This document shows positions 25,306 through 34,744 of a stretch of DNA of 64,000 bases, piece by piece. A program made the position numbers and the translations under genes. This DNA comes from Bacteroidota bacterium (GTDB lineage Bacteria > Bacteroidota > Bacteroidia > Cytophagales > Cyclobacteriaceae). Position 1 is the first letter of the stretch, and each line of letters begins with the position of its first letter. The stretch lies in NCBI GenBank assembly GCA_016178785.1, contig JACOSO010000017.1, forward strand, positions 30,952 through 94,951, read 5' to 3'. The notes under the pieces were generated by a model. The model was not told the DNA's origin, did not search any database, and was given only the letters and a program-made list of their open reading frames with translations.

Positions 25306-25836
25306 ATGCAATCGACTGCCATTCATCCGCCAAAAACACTTTTGGAAGTTTATCGGATGCTTCCGGAGGGGACTCGTGCGGAATTAATCAATGATAAGCT
25401 ATTTATGTCGCCAGCTCCAACTATAAAACATCAGAATGTAATTTTTGCTTTGACTGGTCAATTTTATAATTACATCAATAAAGAGAAAAATGGTGAAGTC
25501 TTTGTTTCGCCAGTTGATGTTTATATCAATGAAAAAAATGTCGTTCAACCCGATCTAGTTTTTGTTGCTAAGAAAAATTTAACAATTCTGAAGGAAGACG
25601 GAATTTACGGAGCACCTGATTTGATTATCGAGGTTTTATCGCCCGGAACTAAAAAATTTGACCTTGAAGAGAAGAAAAAGATTTACGAAAAATCTGGAGT
25701 GAAAGAGTATTGGGTGGTTGATCCTGACACAAAAGAAAGCAGGGGCTATCAGCTGAAGAATTCAAAATACGTTTTGTTCAAGCAAGAGAAAGCGAAACTC
25801 ACGTCCGCGCTTCTTAAACGCTCCTTTAAGTTCTAG
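25306..25836 (+). CDS. Uma2-family PD-(D/E)XK protein
   Basis: A 176-residue protein of the Uma2/DUF820 family. The core restriction-endonuclease-like site is visible as VQPDLVFVAKKN, GAPDLIIEVLSPGTKKFDLE and EYWVVDPDTKE, supplying the D, ExL and K positions. These proteins are common in cyanobacteria and Bacteroidota and are often thought to be of mobile origin, with unproven nuclease activity. It ends 4 bp before the MBL-fold gene. Confidence 0.88.
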   Translation: MQSTAIHPPKTLLEVYRMLPEGTRAELINDKLFMSPAPTIKHQNVIFALTGQFYNYINKEKNGEVFVSPVDVYINEKNVVQPDLVFVAKKNLTILKEDGIYGAPDLIIEVLSPGTKKFDLEEKKKIYEKSGVKEYWVVDPDTKESRGYQLKNSKYVLFKQEKAKLTSALLKRSFKF

Positions 25837-25840
25837 TCAT

Positions 25841-26608
25841 TTGAAGATTACATTCCTCGGCACCGGCACATCGCAGGGCGTGCCCGTGATCGGGTGCGAG
25901 TGTGAAGTGTGCCGTTCGCTCGATTACCGCGACAAGCGACTGCGGGTTTCTGTTTTTCTCGAAGTAGATGGAAAGAATCTGGTGATTGACTCGGGCCCGG
26001 ATTTTAGACAGCAGATGTTGCGTGAACGAATCAATAAGTTGGATGCAGTGCTGCTGACCCATTCGCACAAAGATCATATTGCGGGGCTTGACGATGTTCG
26101 GGCATTTAATTTTTTGCAAAGAGAAGGCATGCCGATTTACGGTACCGCTCACACGTTGGAGCAGATCAAACGTGAATATTATTATGCCTTTGAAGGTGAG
26201 CGATATCCGGGTATTCCGGTGTTGAATCTTCATGAAATTAAGGAAACCGATTTTGCGATCAATGGAATAAAGATCATTCCGTTGCCTGTATTGCATTTTC
26301 GAATGCCCGTGCTTGGGTTTCGTGTGAATGATTTCAGTTACATCACCGATGCGAATTTCATTCCTGAAGAAACTTTTGAAAAATTGAAAGGCACGAAGGT
26401 GCTGGTATTGAATGCGCTGCAAAAAGAAAGTCACGTTTCGCATTTTACCCTAGAAGAAGCAATAGTTCAGGCAAAGAAAATCGGGGCAGACCAGACCTAC
26501 TTTACGCACATCAGTCACAGGATGGGCTTACATCAACAAGTGACTAAGGAGCTGCCCGCTGGAATGGCTTTGGCGCACGATGGCCTGATAATTGATTTGA
26601 AAATTTGA
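25841..26608 (+). CDS. PhnP-like MBL-fold hydrolase
   Basis: A 255-residue enzyme starting at a TTG (25841). It opens with KITFLGTGTSQGVPVIGCEC followed by VCRS, the zinc-ligand cysteines typical of PhnP/YycJ-like phosphodiesterases. Further metal motifs are LLTHSHKDHIAGLDDVRAF, SYITDANF, and the C-terminal TYFTHISHRMGLHQQV. It probably hydrolyses cyclic phosphodiesters. The last codons overlap an inverted repeat, so its very C-terminus may have been remodelled. Confidence 0.88.
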   Translation: MKITFLGTGTSQGVPVIGCECEVCRSLDYRDKRLRVSVFLEVDGKNLVIDSGPDFRQQMLRERINKLDAVLLTHSHKDHIAGLDDVRAFNFLQREGMPIYGTAHTLEQIKREYYYAFEGERYPGIPVLNLHEIKETDFAINGIKIIPLPVLHFRMPVLGFRVNDFSYITDANFIPEETFEKLKGTKVLVLNALQKESHVSHFTLEEAIVQAKKIGADQTYFTHISHRMGLHQQVTKELPAGMALAHDGLIIDLKI

Positions 26609-26776
26609 GAATTTGAAAATGAAATTGATTTCGAAACCCCATCCCATGTGTAATTTTTTTTAATGGCCATTCCAAGCGTTTAATAAATTAATTCTTAGGA
26701 TCAGATGAAAATCGCCAACACATTATCATGCTATTGGATTTTGTAGACAGCAGCTTCATCTTCAAATTTTCAAATT
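26602..26776. repeat. ~175-bp element bounded by inverted AATTTGAAAATTTGAA-type arms
   Basis: The left arm (26602-26623) and right arm (26755-26776) are 22-bp inverted repeats with about two mismatches. The left arm includes the stop codon of the preceding gene. The interior shows no reading frame and is AT-rich. AATTTGAAAATTTG words of this type recur in intergenic DNA of this window (for example near 24940). It may act as a bidirectional structure or be a small non-autonomous insertion. Confidence 0.55.
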
Positions 26777-26800
26777 GATGCATCTTCAAATTATTCTGAC

Positions 26801-28357
26801 GTGCACAATAATTTTTATTTTTTAAAACAGCTGAGCGCAAAGCTAGAAGAGAGAATTTTCGGTTATTCTGTCGTTTCATGTTTCAGTCAAAATAAGGATG
26901 AGCTTGTTATTGAACTGAACAACACGAAGGACTCATTTTTCATTAAAGCGAATTTGTCGCCAACCTTTAGTTGTCTTTCTTTCCCCGAAGAATTTCATCG
27001 CGCGCGAAAAAACAGCGTTGATTTGTTTAGAGAGATTGTTCTTAAAAAAATAATTCGAGTCCGACAGTTTACTAATGAACGAGCGTTTGCATTAGAATTG
27101 GAAGAACATTTTTCACTGATCTTCAAAATGCACGGCAATTTTGCGAACGTTTTATTATGCAAAGAGAATCATGTTGAAGGGATTTTCAGAAATCATTTGC
27201 AGACTGACTTTGAGATTGAAGTTGAGAAACTGAATAAGCCTCTTGATTTTAGCAGGGGGAACTTTATCAACAACGTTCATCGGTTCAACGCTGTCTTTTT
27301 TACGTTCGGAAAAGTTGTGTTCGATTATCTGAAAGAAAGAAATTTCGATCACCTTGACGAAGAGATAAAGTGGCAGCTGTTCGCCACAACAATTCAGTAT
27401 CTGGAAAAGCCGAAATACCACATTGTTGAAAGGAATGGAAGATTGATTTTCAGCTTGCTGCCCGTGGGAAAGATTTTGCAGGAGTTTGACGATCCTATTC
27501 CAGCAATCAATGCATTTACAGACAAAATCTTCCGAGACCAGTTTCTCTATAATGAGAAGAGAGAATTTTTACACGACCTCAGCACTCGTTTGAAAAATAG
27601 TGAGAATTACGTTTTAAAGAACAAACAAAAAATAGAAGAGCTCGAGCAAGATCATCATTATCAACTTTGGGCAGATTTGATTATGGCCAATTTACATTCC
27701 ATTAAACAAGGGCAGGAGAAAATTACTTTGAATAGTTTTTATGACGGAAAACCTGTTGAAATCAAACTCAAAACGGACTTAACTCCCCAAAAGAACGCAG
27801 AAGTGTTTTACCGTAAATCAAAGAACCGTCAAATTGAAATCAATAAGCTGAAGGAATCTGTTTCCCAAAAGGAAAAAGAGATGGATAAGCTTAATTCATT
27901 ACAAGGTTTGATTGATGAAGTTCAAGACATCAAAAACCTTCGACAATTAATTGAGGAATCTGGCTTGGTCAAAAAATCTTTGGCTCAAAAAGAGTCTTTG
28001 CCCTACCGTGAATTTGAATTCAAGAATTTTAGAATCTGGGTTGGTAAAAATGCGGAGGCAAATGATAAACTCACGCTGAAATATTCGTTCAAGGAAGATT
28101 TGTGGTTGCACGCAAAAGATGTTTCAGGCTCACATGTGCTGATCAAACATCAGGCCGGAAAAAATTTCCCCAAAGATGTAATTGAATATGCTGCTGGCTT
28201 AGCTGCTTTTTATTCCAAAAGAAAAAACGAATCCCTTTGTCCCGTGGCTTTTACACAGAAAAAATTTATTCGGAAAAGAAAGAGTGACCCGGCAGGTGCG
28301 GTAGTGGTTGAGAGAGAAGAGGTGATTTTGGTTGAGCCCTTAGCAGTTAATCGTTAA
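26801..28357 (+). CDS. rqcH: NFACT family protein (RqcH-like)
   Basis: A 518-residue protein starting at GTG 26801 (MHNNFYFLKQLSAKLEERIF); the nearby ATG at 26778 is in another frame. Order: NFACT-N (about 1-200), a coiled-coil middle (about 250-385, rich in K/E/L), then NFACT-R (about 400-500) with FRIWVGKNAEANDKLT, DLWLHAKDVSGSHVLIKH and AAGLAAFYSKRKNESL. RqcH binds stalled 50S subunits and adds C-terminal alanine tails marking proteins for decay. The residues DLWLHAKD and the basic C-terminus are as expected. Confidence 0.88.
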   Translation: MHNNFYFLKQLSAKLEERIFGYSVVSCFSQNKDELVIELNNTKDSFFIKANLSPTFSCLSFPEEFHRARKNSVDLFREIVLKKIIRVRQFTNERAFALELEEHFSLIFKMHGNFANVLLCKENHVEGIFRNHLQTDFEIEVEKLNKPLDFSRGNFINNVHRFNAVFFTFGKVVFDYLKERNFDHLDEEIKWQLFATTIQYLEKPKYHIVERNGRLIFSLLPVGKILQEFDDPIPAINAFTDKIFRDQFLYNEKREFLHDLSTRLKNSENYVLKNKQKIEELEQDHHYQLWADLIMANLHSIKQGQEKITLNSFYDGKPVEIKLKTDLTPQKNAEVFYRKSKNRQIEINKLKESVSQKEKEMDKLNSLQGLIDEVQDIKNLRQLIEESGLVKKSLAQKESLPYREFEFKNFRIWVGKNAEANDKLTLKYSFKEDLWLHAKDVSGSHVLIKHQAGKNFPKDVIEYAAGLAAFYSKRKNESLCPVAFTQKKFIRKRKSDPAGAVVVEREEVILVEPLAVNR

Positions 28358-28431
28358 TCGTTATCCGATATTAGTTAATCGAAGTTGTGACAACTCAAAT
28401 TACTATTAACCTATAACGCTGAACGGATAAC

Positions 28432-29859
28432 TTATTTTACAACATTCACCTTTATCGTATTCGTGCGGCCACGTTCGTTGATTGGCATACTCGCAAGCAC
28501 AATAAAAATATCTCCTGATTGTACATGGCCATCGCGTTTGAGAATGGCTTCAACATCGGCAATGGTCTCGTCTGTGCTTGAAGCTTTATCGTAATAATAG
28601 GCGCGCGTGGACCAAACCAAATTCATCGTATTGATGATTTCTTTGTTGCCTGTAAATGCAAAGATGTTAGTATTTGGCCTATGAGAGGCAGCTTTGTAGG
28701 CGCTATAACCTTGAAGCGTCATTCCTACTATGGCTTTTGCATTTACATCTTTGGCTAATTTACATGCAGTGAGAATCAAACTGTCATTGAAGTAATTGGG
28801 TGACTTAGGGTCGGCATCGTGAAAGTGGTAAAAAATATTTCCTTGCTTCTCGACAGACCCAATCGTACGCACCATACTCCGAATTACTTCGATCGGATAT
28901 TTTCCCGCAGCTGTTTCTGCTGAGAGCATCAATGCATCCGCACCATCCATCACGGCATTGGCTACATCGTTGGTTTCAGCGCGCGTTGGCCTTGGATTTT
29001 CAATCATGCTCTCCATCATCTGCGTAGCAACGATCACCGGCTTCGCGGCTCTGTTGCATTTATCAATGAGCATCTTCTGCACCATTGGCACTTCTTCCAT
29101 CCAAATCTCAACACCCAAATCTCCGCGTGCTACCATTATGGCATCGGTGACTTCAATAATAGCATCGATATTTTCAATGGCTTCGGGTTTTTCGATTTTT
29201 GCAACCACGCGCGTGGTCGCTTTGTTTCTGCGGATGATATCCTTGATAATTTCGATATCGGTTGCTTTACGCACGAAGGATAATGCTACCCAATCAACGT
29301 GGTTTTTTAAACCGAACTCTAAATCTTCAAGATCTTTATCGGTGAGCGAAGGAGCTGTTACTTTAGTGTAGGGCAGGTTGATTCCTTTGCGGGGCTTAAG
29401 CAACCCTCCATAAACGACACTGGTTACCACATCCGTATCACGAACTTCTTTTACTTTCAATTCGATCTTACCATCATCGATCAACACCATGTCGCCTACT
29501 TTCACATCGTTTGGAAGATTTTCGTAAGATGTGCTTACAATTTCATTGTTGCCCATCATCTGGCGAGTGGTGATGATTAGTTCTTGTCCGGGTTTTAATT
29601 CCACACCAGGCTGCACATCATTCACGCGGATTTTCGGTCCTTGCAAATCCTGAAGCAGAGCTACGCTCGTCCCCATCTCTTTATTCAGTTCACGGACGAA
29701 GTTGATCACCTTCTGATGATCATCGTGCGAACCGTGAGAGAAATTCAAACGAAAAACATCCACACCTTCCTTGATGAGTGCCTGAAGCATACCCTTTGAA
29801 TTTGAGGCGGGGCCTATTGTGGCCACAATTTTTGTTTTGTTGTAAGAGATGCGTTCCAT
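28432..29859 (-). CDS. pyk: Pyruvate kinase
   Basis: A 475-residue glycolytic enzyme (phosphoenolpyruvate + ADP to pyruvate + ATP). Signatures: KIVATIGPASNSKGMLQALI, VFRLNFSHGSHDDHQ, LQDLQGPKIRV, the catalytic VVAKIEKPEAIENIDAIIEV, IMVARGDLGVEI, PTRAETNDVANAVMDGADAL and MLSAETAAGKYP. The C-terminal alpha/beta domain (about 350-475) is complete. A short conserved Bacteroidota gene lies upstream on the same strand, 234 bp away. Confidence 0.96.
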   Translation of the reverse strand: MERISYNKTKIVATIGPASNSKGMLQALIKEGVDVFRLNFSHGSHDDHQKVINFVRELNKEMGTSVALLQDLQGPKIRVNDVQPGVELKPGQELIITTRQMMGNNEIVSTSYENLPNDVKVGDMVLIDDGKIELKVKEVRDTDVVTSVVYGGLLKPRKGINLPYTKVTAPSLTDKDLEDLEFGLKNHVDWVALSFVRKATDIEIIKDIIRRNKATTRVVAKIEKPEAIENIDAIIEVTDAIMVARGDLGVEIWMEEVPMVQKMLIDKCNRAAKPVIVATQMMESMIENPRPTRAETNDVANAVMDGADALMLSAETAAGKYPIEVIRSMVRTIGSVEKQGNIFYHFHDADPKSPNYFNDSLILTACKLAKDVNAKAIVGMTLQGYSAYKAASHRPNTNIFAFTGNKEIINTMNLVWSTRAYYYDKASSTDETIADVEAILKRDGHVQSGDIFIVLASMPINERGRTNTIKVNVVK

Positions 29860-30093
29860 TTAGGACTTTGATTATTGATTAAAAAGTTTTTCGTTTTGAT
29901 TAAAAAAATTATCTCGTTTCCGATGGGAATGATTTATCCGATTCCCATGATTATTTACGCTGGCGACTATCTGAGTTGTTGACTTAGAAATACGCCTTTC
30001 AATCTCCGAATATATCACGTAAATCATGTAAATCATTAAATGAATCGAAGTGCGAATTTTATAAGTTGGTAAAAATGTGTTCGGCCATCCTGG

Positions 30094-30513
30094 TCAGAAA
30101 ATAAAATGTTCTTTCGATTTCAAAGCCGTCAAAGGTATAAAAGCAACCAATTCAACGGAAGGAATATTTCGCAAGAGTTCCTGCAATCGATTGTTATCAG
30201 TATAAGCCTCACCCCGTGCCAGAAAGATAAAATCAAATCGCGGCATTTCAGGGAGCAAAAGATTTCGCTCTTGATTTTCTTCAATGGGCCTGTTCTTTAA
30301 CAGCTTTACTAACGTATGGGAGGTGATTTGTGAATAGTGCTGATAATTATTGACCGAATTTTTGTGTGCCACTTCATAATCGTCTGATTTAACTAACTTA
30401 ATGTTGAGACACCTGTTGAGTTCCCACGCCATTTTATATGGTTTGATTGTAGAGATAATCCCATACAAATCAAAGTCGAGTGTGTATTCAATGTCGAGGC
30501 GTTTTTTTTTCAT
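30094..30513 (-). CDS. IPExxxVDY-type conserved protein
   Basis: A 139-residue protein matching a Bacteroidota family usually found beside pyk: KKRLDIEYTLDFDLYGIIST, KPYKMAWELNRCL, PRFDFIFLARGEA and SVELVAFIPLTALKSKEHF. The name motif is replaced here by IPSVELVAF. Function is unknown. The gene is divergent from acpP, and its start codon lies 146 bp from it. Confidence 0.82.
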   Translation of the reverse strand: MKKKRLDIEYTLDFDLYGIISTIKPYKMAWELNRCLNIKLVKSDDYEVAHKNSVNNYQHYSQITSHTLVKLLKNRPIEENQERNLLLPEMPRFDFIFLARGEAYTDNNRLQELLRNIPSVELVAFIPLTALKSKEHFIF

Positions 30514-30661
30514 TCGCAGAAAAACAGGGAATTAGTAGTGTAGTTTTTTACGGCCATTTTCACCAAATTTCACGATTGGAAAGGCAAAACCAAAAAGTTT
30601 GACAATATGCACCCAAATCCCTTTCTTTGCATCGTTTTTTGAATCTCTAAACCTTATTATC

Positions 30662-30901
30662 ATGTCTGAAATTGCACAAAAAGTAAAGCAGATTATCATC
30701 GACAAGCTTGGCGTAGAAGAGTCGGAAGTTACCCCTGAGGCAAGCTTCACTAACGACCTTGGCGCTGACAGCCTTGACACCGTAGAACTCATCATGGAGT
30801 TCGAAAAGGAATTCAACCTCTCTATTCCGGACGACCAAGCTGAGAACATCGCGACTGTAGGTCAGGCGATCTCATACTTGGAAGAGAACGTGAAGAAATA
30901 A
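30662..30901 (+). CDS. acpP: Acyl carrier protein
   Basis: 79 residues, starting at ATG 30662 ([20 protein letters not shown]). The phosphopantetheine attachment site is Ser37 in [17 protein letters not shown]. It is acidic, as usual for ACP, and carries growing acyl chains in fatty acid synthesis. fabF follows after 22 bp and rnc after that, the standard acpP-fabF-rnc order. Confidence 0.96.
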   Translation: MSEIAQKVKQIIIDKLGVEESEVTPEASFTNDLGADSLDTVELIMEFEKEFNLSIPDDQAENIATVGQAISYLEENVKK

Positions 30902-30923
30902 ATCATTTACTGTACGCCTTCGC

Positions 30924-32174
30924 ATGAGTTTCAAACGGGTAGTAATCACGGGCGCAGGCGCGCTCACAGCCATTGGCAGTACGCTCAATGAATATTGGGA
31001 TGGATTGAAAAATGGAAAGAGTGGCGCGGCACCAATTACGAAGTTTGATACCACTAAATTCAAGACCAAGTTTGCCTGCGAGGTAAAAGGTTTTGATCCT
31101 GAAAAATTCATCGACCGCAAAGAATCGCGGAAGATGGATCCTTTCACGCAGTATGCGATGGCTGTGGTGGATGAAGCCATAAAAAATGCCAACCTTCCGC
31201 TGGCCGACTTAAACCCTGATCGCGTGGGTGTGATCTGGGGTTCGGGCATCGGAGGGTTGCTTACTTTTCAGGAAGAAATGCGCTCTTACGCTGCCGGTGA
31301 CGGCACTCCGCGTTTCAATCCTTTCTTCATTCCAAAAATGATTCCTGACCTCAGTGCGGGACACATCTCTATCAAGTACGGATTCCGCGGACCAAACTAT
31401 GTTACGGTTTCTGCATGTGCTTCTTCCACAAATGCGATCTATGATGCCTATACCTATCTCAAATTAGGTAAGGCAGATATTATTGTGTCTGGTGGATCGG
31501 AAGCTGCAGTGTGCATTGCAGGCGTGGGTGGATTCAACGCGTTGAAAGCACTGTCGGAGAGAAACAGTTCGCCAGAAACAGCTTCTCGTCCTTACGACAA
31601 AGACCGCGATGGTTTTGTTTTGGGCGAAGGTGCCGGTGCATTGATTCTGGAAGAGTACGAACATGCTAAAAGACGCGGAGCAAAAATTTTAGGTGAAATT
31701 ATTGGTGGTGGCATGAGTTCAGATGCTTACAACATTACAGCGCCACATCCCGAAGGCGCAGGCATCATCAAAGTAATGGAATATGCACTTGAAGAAGCAG
31801 GCATCAAACCGGAGCAAGTTGATTATGTGAACACCCACGGCACTTCAACACCGCTTGGAGATGTTGGTGAGATCAGGGCGATCCAAAAAGTGTTTGGTGA
31901 GCATGCCTACAAAATGAACATCAGTTCTACCAAGAGTATGACAGGCCATCTTTTGGGTGCAGCGGGTGCGGTAGAAACCATCGCATGCTTACTTGCATTG
32001 AATGAAGGAATCATTCCTCCTACGATCAACCACTTCACGGATGATCCCGAAATTGATCCGAAACTCAATCTTACCTTTAACAAGGCCCAACAACGCAAAG
32101 TAAACGTTGCTTTGAGTAACACATTTGGTTTTGGTGGTCATAATTTCTCAATTCTTCTCAAAAAAGCAGAGTAG
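30924..32174 (+). CDS. fabF: Beta-ketoacyl-ACP synthase II
   Basis: 416 residues. The enzyme condenses malonyl-ACP with acyl-ACP to lengthen fatty acids. The catalytic triad is Cys165 (VSACASSTNAIYDAY), His305 (NTHGTSTPLGD) and His342 (STKSMTGHLLGAAGAV), with the C-terminal signature LSNTFGFGGHNFSIL. Between acpP and rnc. Length is standard. Confidence 0.97.
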   Translation: MSFKRVVITGAGALTAIGSTLNEYWDGLKNGKSGAAPITKFDTTKFKTKFACEVKGFDPEKFIDRKESRKMDPFTQYAMAVVDEAIKNANLPLADLNPDRVGVIWGSGIGGLLTFQEEMRSYAAGDGTPRFNPFFIPKMIPDLSAGHISIKYGFRGPNYVTVSACASSTNAIYDAYTYLKLGKADIIVSGGSEAAVCIAGVGGFNALKALSERNSSPETASRPYDKDRDGFVLGEGAGALILEEYEHAKRRGAKILGEIIGGGMSSDAYNITAPHPEGAGIIKVMEYALEEAGIKPEQVDYVNTHGTSTPLGDVGEIRAIQKVFGEHAYKMNISSTKSMTGHLLGAAGAVETIACLLALNEGIIPPTINHFTDDPEIDPKLNLTFNKAQQRKVNVALSNTFGFGGHNFSILLKKAE

Positions 32175-32179
32175 TTCTT

Positions 32180-32896
32180 GTGTGGAACTTACTGACTTTC
32201 CCCAAGTCCAGCAGTAAAGAAGACAAGAAGATCATTGCAGCTATTCAGACTATAGCTGGATTTACTCCCTCTAATTTGGCTGTCTACCGGCTCGCAACAA
32301 TTCATAGTAGCAAGGCAAAAGATGTTTCAGGTTTTCGCGAATCGAATGAGCGACTGGAATATTTGGGCGATGCTATTTTAGGAGCGGCTGTTGCCGATTA
32401 TCTTTTTAAAAAATATCCATTTAAAGACGAGGGATTTCTTACCGAGATTCGTTCACGTATTGTCAATCGCGAATCACTCAACAATCTTGCGCGCAAAATC
32501 GGGATTGCCACCATTGTGCAATACGATCACCGCAATACCCAATTGCAAAAAGTAATTCTGGGGAATACGCTCGAAGCATTGGTTGGCGCAGTTTATTTGG
32601 ACAAAGGCTATCTGCGCTGCAAAAAATTTGTGATCGATAAATTGATTCAACCGCATTTTGATTTAGAAATCGTGGTAAGCTCAGACACGAACCATAAAAG
32701 CAAAGTGATTGAATGGGCCCAGCGAAACTCCAAAGAAATCAAATTTGAAATTAACGAAACACGCCACGGAAGACACCGCGAATTTTCAGCGCAAGTGATC
32801 TTAGACGGTCAACCCTTTGGAATTGGTTTCGGGCTAACTAAAAAGAAGGCCGAGCAAGATGCTTCAGAGAAAACGTGCGTGATGTTGAGTATTTGA
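32180..32896 (+). CDS. rnc: Ribonuclease III
   Basis: A 238-residue double-strand RNA endonuclease starting at a GTG (32180), 5 bp after fabF. The signature is NERLEYLGDAILGAAVADYL, with the second acidic site in LGNTLEALVGAVYLDKGY. A C-terminal dsRNA-binding domain spans about 168-236 (VIEWAQRNSKEIKFEINE, then FGIGFGLTKKKAEQDASEK). It processes rRNA and mRNA. Confidence 0.95.
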   Translation: MWNLLTFPKSSSKEDKKIIAAIQTIAGFTPSNLAVYRLATIHSSKAKDVSGFRESNERLEYLGDAILGAAVADYLFKKYPFKDEGFLTEIRSRIVNRESLNNLARKIGIATIVQYDHRNTQLQKVILGNTLEALVGAVYLDKGYLRCKKFVIDKLIQPHFDLEIVVSSDTNHKSKVIEWAQRNSKEIKFEINETRHGRHREFSAQVILDGQPFGIGFGLTKKKAEQDASEKTCVMLSI

Positions 32897-32933
32897 TTTT
32901 CAATTCTCCATCATCGATCACTTTTTCGTAAGT

Positions 32934-33466
32934 TTGGAAGTGCCTAAGCATATAAAATATCATCTTGAGGTTAGGATTGACAAACTAACAAATAGTATCC
33001 TTAACACTATTTCTGGTGACAGTTTTCCCACGGATGTTCACTTCGTTGTAAAAGAAGATTTGAAGAGTATTACCAGGAAAAATGGTTGGCTTTTCGCATG
33101 GACAACTGAATTTAGGTATGTTGACAGAAAGGTTTATAAATTAACCATTCGCGACAATCCGAATATTATTCAAGGACTTGCAAGCCTAAGCGATTACAAC
33201 GACCACTACTATTTACATTTAGTTGAGAGCGCACCTTTCAATCTTGGGAGGAAAAAACTTTATGAAGGAGTTCCTGGAAATTTGTTTGTGCATGCCTGTA
33301 AATTGCCTGGGACAGCGACTATCAGGGCTTCGTTTCATTTACCGCGAAGACCAAACTCATTGAGCACTATGAAAGCAGCCTAGGTGCGACCCATGTGGGC
33401 GGTCATAAAATGGTGATCTTCCCAAATGAAGCTCTGCGACTGATTAGAAAATATTTTCCAATATAA
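32934..33466 (+). pseudogene. GNAT-like hypothetical protein, single-base frameshift
   Basis: The annotated frame (TTG start, 32934-33383) gives GVPGNLFVHACKL and then a nonsense tail. In another frame the coding appearance continues: YQGFVSFTAKTKLIEHYESS, GATHVGGHKMVIFPNEALRL and IRKYFPI, stopping at 33464-33466. Inserting one G in the TTGCCTGG at 33303-33310 would read KLAWDSDYQGF and restore a ~177-residue protein. The tail resembles GNAT-like proteins encoded beside small partner genes in Bacteroidota. Either the gene is inactivated or there is a sequencing error. A 69-residue frame follows 12 bp later. Confidence 0.7.
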
Positions 33467-33478
33467 CGTTATATAAGA

Positions 33479-33688
33479 ATGGGACACATTAAAGAACCAA
33501 GGGGTGTTGACTTAATAGTTGGGCCATCGACCTTAACAGAGAAGGATAGAAAAATGATTAGCGAAATTATTGCTAATTACAAACGAACCGGGAAATTGCC
33601 AGCCAGATCAAAACCTTCAAACCCACATGTAACAATAAGATCAAAGGTTCAAAGGGAAACATTAAGAAAAAAACGTTTCAAATCTTAA
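33479..33688 (+). CDS. Small basic protein (69 aa), possible partner/antitoxin
   Basis: 69 residues: GHIKEPRGVDLIVGPSTLTE, DRKMISEIIANYKRTGK and a very basic C-terminus (VQRETLRKKRFKS). Size, charge and position directly after the GNAT-like gene resemble the smaller half of a toxin-antitoxin-like pair, although here the presumed toxin comes first. The family is not known to me. Its end overlaps that of the convergent exonuclease gene by 11 bp. Confidence 0.6.
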   Translation: MGHIKEPRGVDLIVGPSTLTEKDRKMISEIIANYKRTGKLPARSKPSNPHVTIRSKVQRETLRKKRFKS

Positions 33689-34439
33689 TTCCCACCGGGC
33701 AATGATCTGACCCATGATATTCATTATAGATCAGAGATTCTTTCACGTGAGGTAAAAACTTCTGGTTCACCAAAAAATGATCAATGCGCCAGCCTATATT
33801 TTTCTCACGACCACTAATGACAAAATTCCAATAAGTGTACTTCACTTCCGTGGGATGAAAGTGGCGGAACGTGTCTACAAAGCCAGCATTCAATAAATTT
33901 CCAAAGCCATCAATCTCTTGTTGCGTGTAGCCGGCACTTTTGTTGTAGTTTTCCTTCGGTCTGGCGAGGTCGATAGGTTGATAGGCAACGTTAAAATCTC
34001 CGCACGCAATTACAGGTTTCCTGCGCATGAGCCACTGCAAATATTCGCGAAAGACAACATCCCACGTTTGTCTATAGTCAAGTCGCTTTAAACCTTCACC
34101 CCCGTTGGGAGTATAGACTGTAACCAAAAAATAATTTGGATACTCAGCAGTAATCACACGTCCTTCCTGATCATGTTCTTCAAAGCCTAAATCATAGAAA
34201 ACATTGATCGGTTCTTCTTTCGTGAGAATGGCAGTGCCGCTATAACCCTTGCGTGCCTTCGATGAATTCGCAAACACTTTGTATTCAGGCAGCAACTCGC
34301 AAGTGGATAAGACATCCTCAACGGTAGCTTTCGTCTCTTGTAAACATAAAATGTCAGGCGCAATGGCGCGCACATTGTTGACAAATTCTTTTTTGACGAT
34401 GGCGCGAATGCCGTTCACATTCCAGGAGACGAGGTGCAT
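33678..34439 (-). CDS. xth: Exodeoxyribonuclease III
   Basis: A protein of 253 residues from ATG 34439 (MHLVSWNVNGIRAIVKKEFV). AP endonuclease/exonuclease of base excision repair. Catalytic motifs: SWNVNGIRA, LQETKATVEDV, KGYSGTAILTK, CGDFNVAYQPIDLARPK, WRIDHFLVN and GSDHCPVGI. The frame opens at 34481, but those residues are not family-like. Confidence 0.95.
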   Translation of the reverse strand: MHLVSWNVNGIRAIVKKEFVNNVRAIAPDILCLQETKATVEDVLSTCELLPEYKVFANSSKARKGYSGTAILTKEEPINVFYDLGFEEHDQEGRVITAEYPNYFLVTVYTPNGGEGLKRLDYRQTWDVVFREYLQWLMRRKPVIACGDFNVAYQPIDLARPKENYNKSAGYTQQEIDGFGNLLNAGFVDTFRHFHPTEVKYTYWNFVISGREKNIGWRIDHFLVNQKFLPHVKESLIYNEYHGSDHCPVGIKI

Positions 34440-34662
34440 AAGTCTTGGCCTTACGCCTCCTTTCTCACAGAGAAGGTGCATAAGGACTTTTTTTGAAAGT
34501 TAATTCTTAAACTAAACTAGGATTACGTGCTAACAACAAAAAACGGTTTTATCATGGCAAATCAGGTTAATCATTCGTCTTGAAGAAGAAATAACTTTGT
34601 TATCCAGTGATGAAATTTTTAAATAATAATCCAGGTTAAAAATAGATACTTTTACTGAATCG

Positions 34663-34725
34663 CCCTCACCCCTTCCTCGTTTCCTCGGACACCCTTCTCC
34701 CCAGGGAGAGGGGCAGGGGTGAGGG
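34663..34725. repeat. REP-like palindromic unit
   Basis: CCCTCACCCC (34663-34672) and GGGGTGAGGG (34716-34725) form a perfect 10-bp stem, with an inner TCTCCCC / GGGAGAGG pairing. This CCCTCACCCC...GGGGTGAGGG layout is a common dispersed palindrome in many bacterial genomes. It lies just upstream of the GSCFA gene. Confidence 0.75.
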
Positions 34726-34744
34726 ACTTATAAAAATCACTCCT

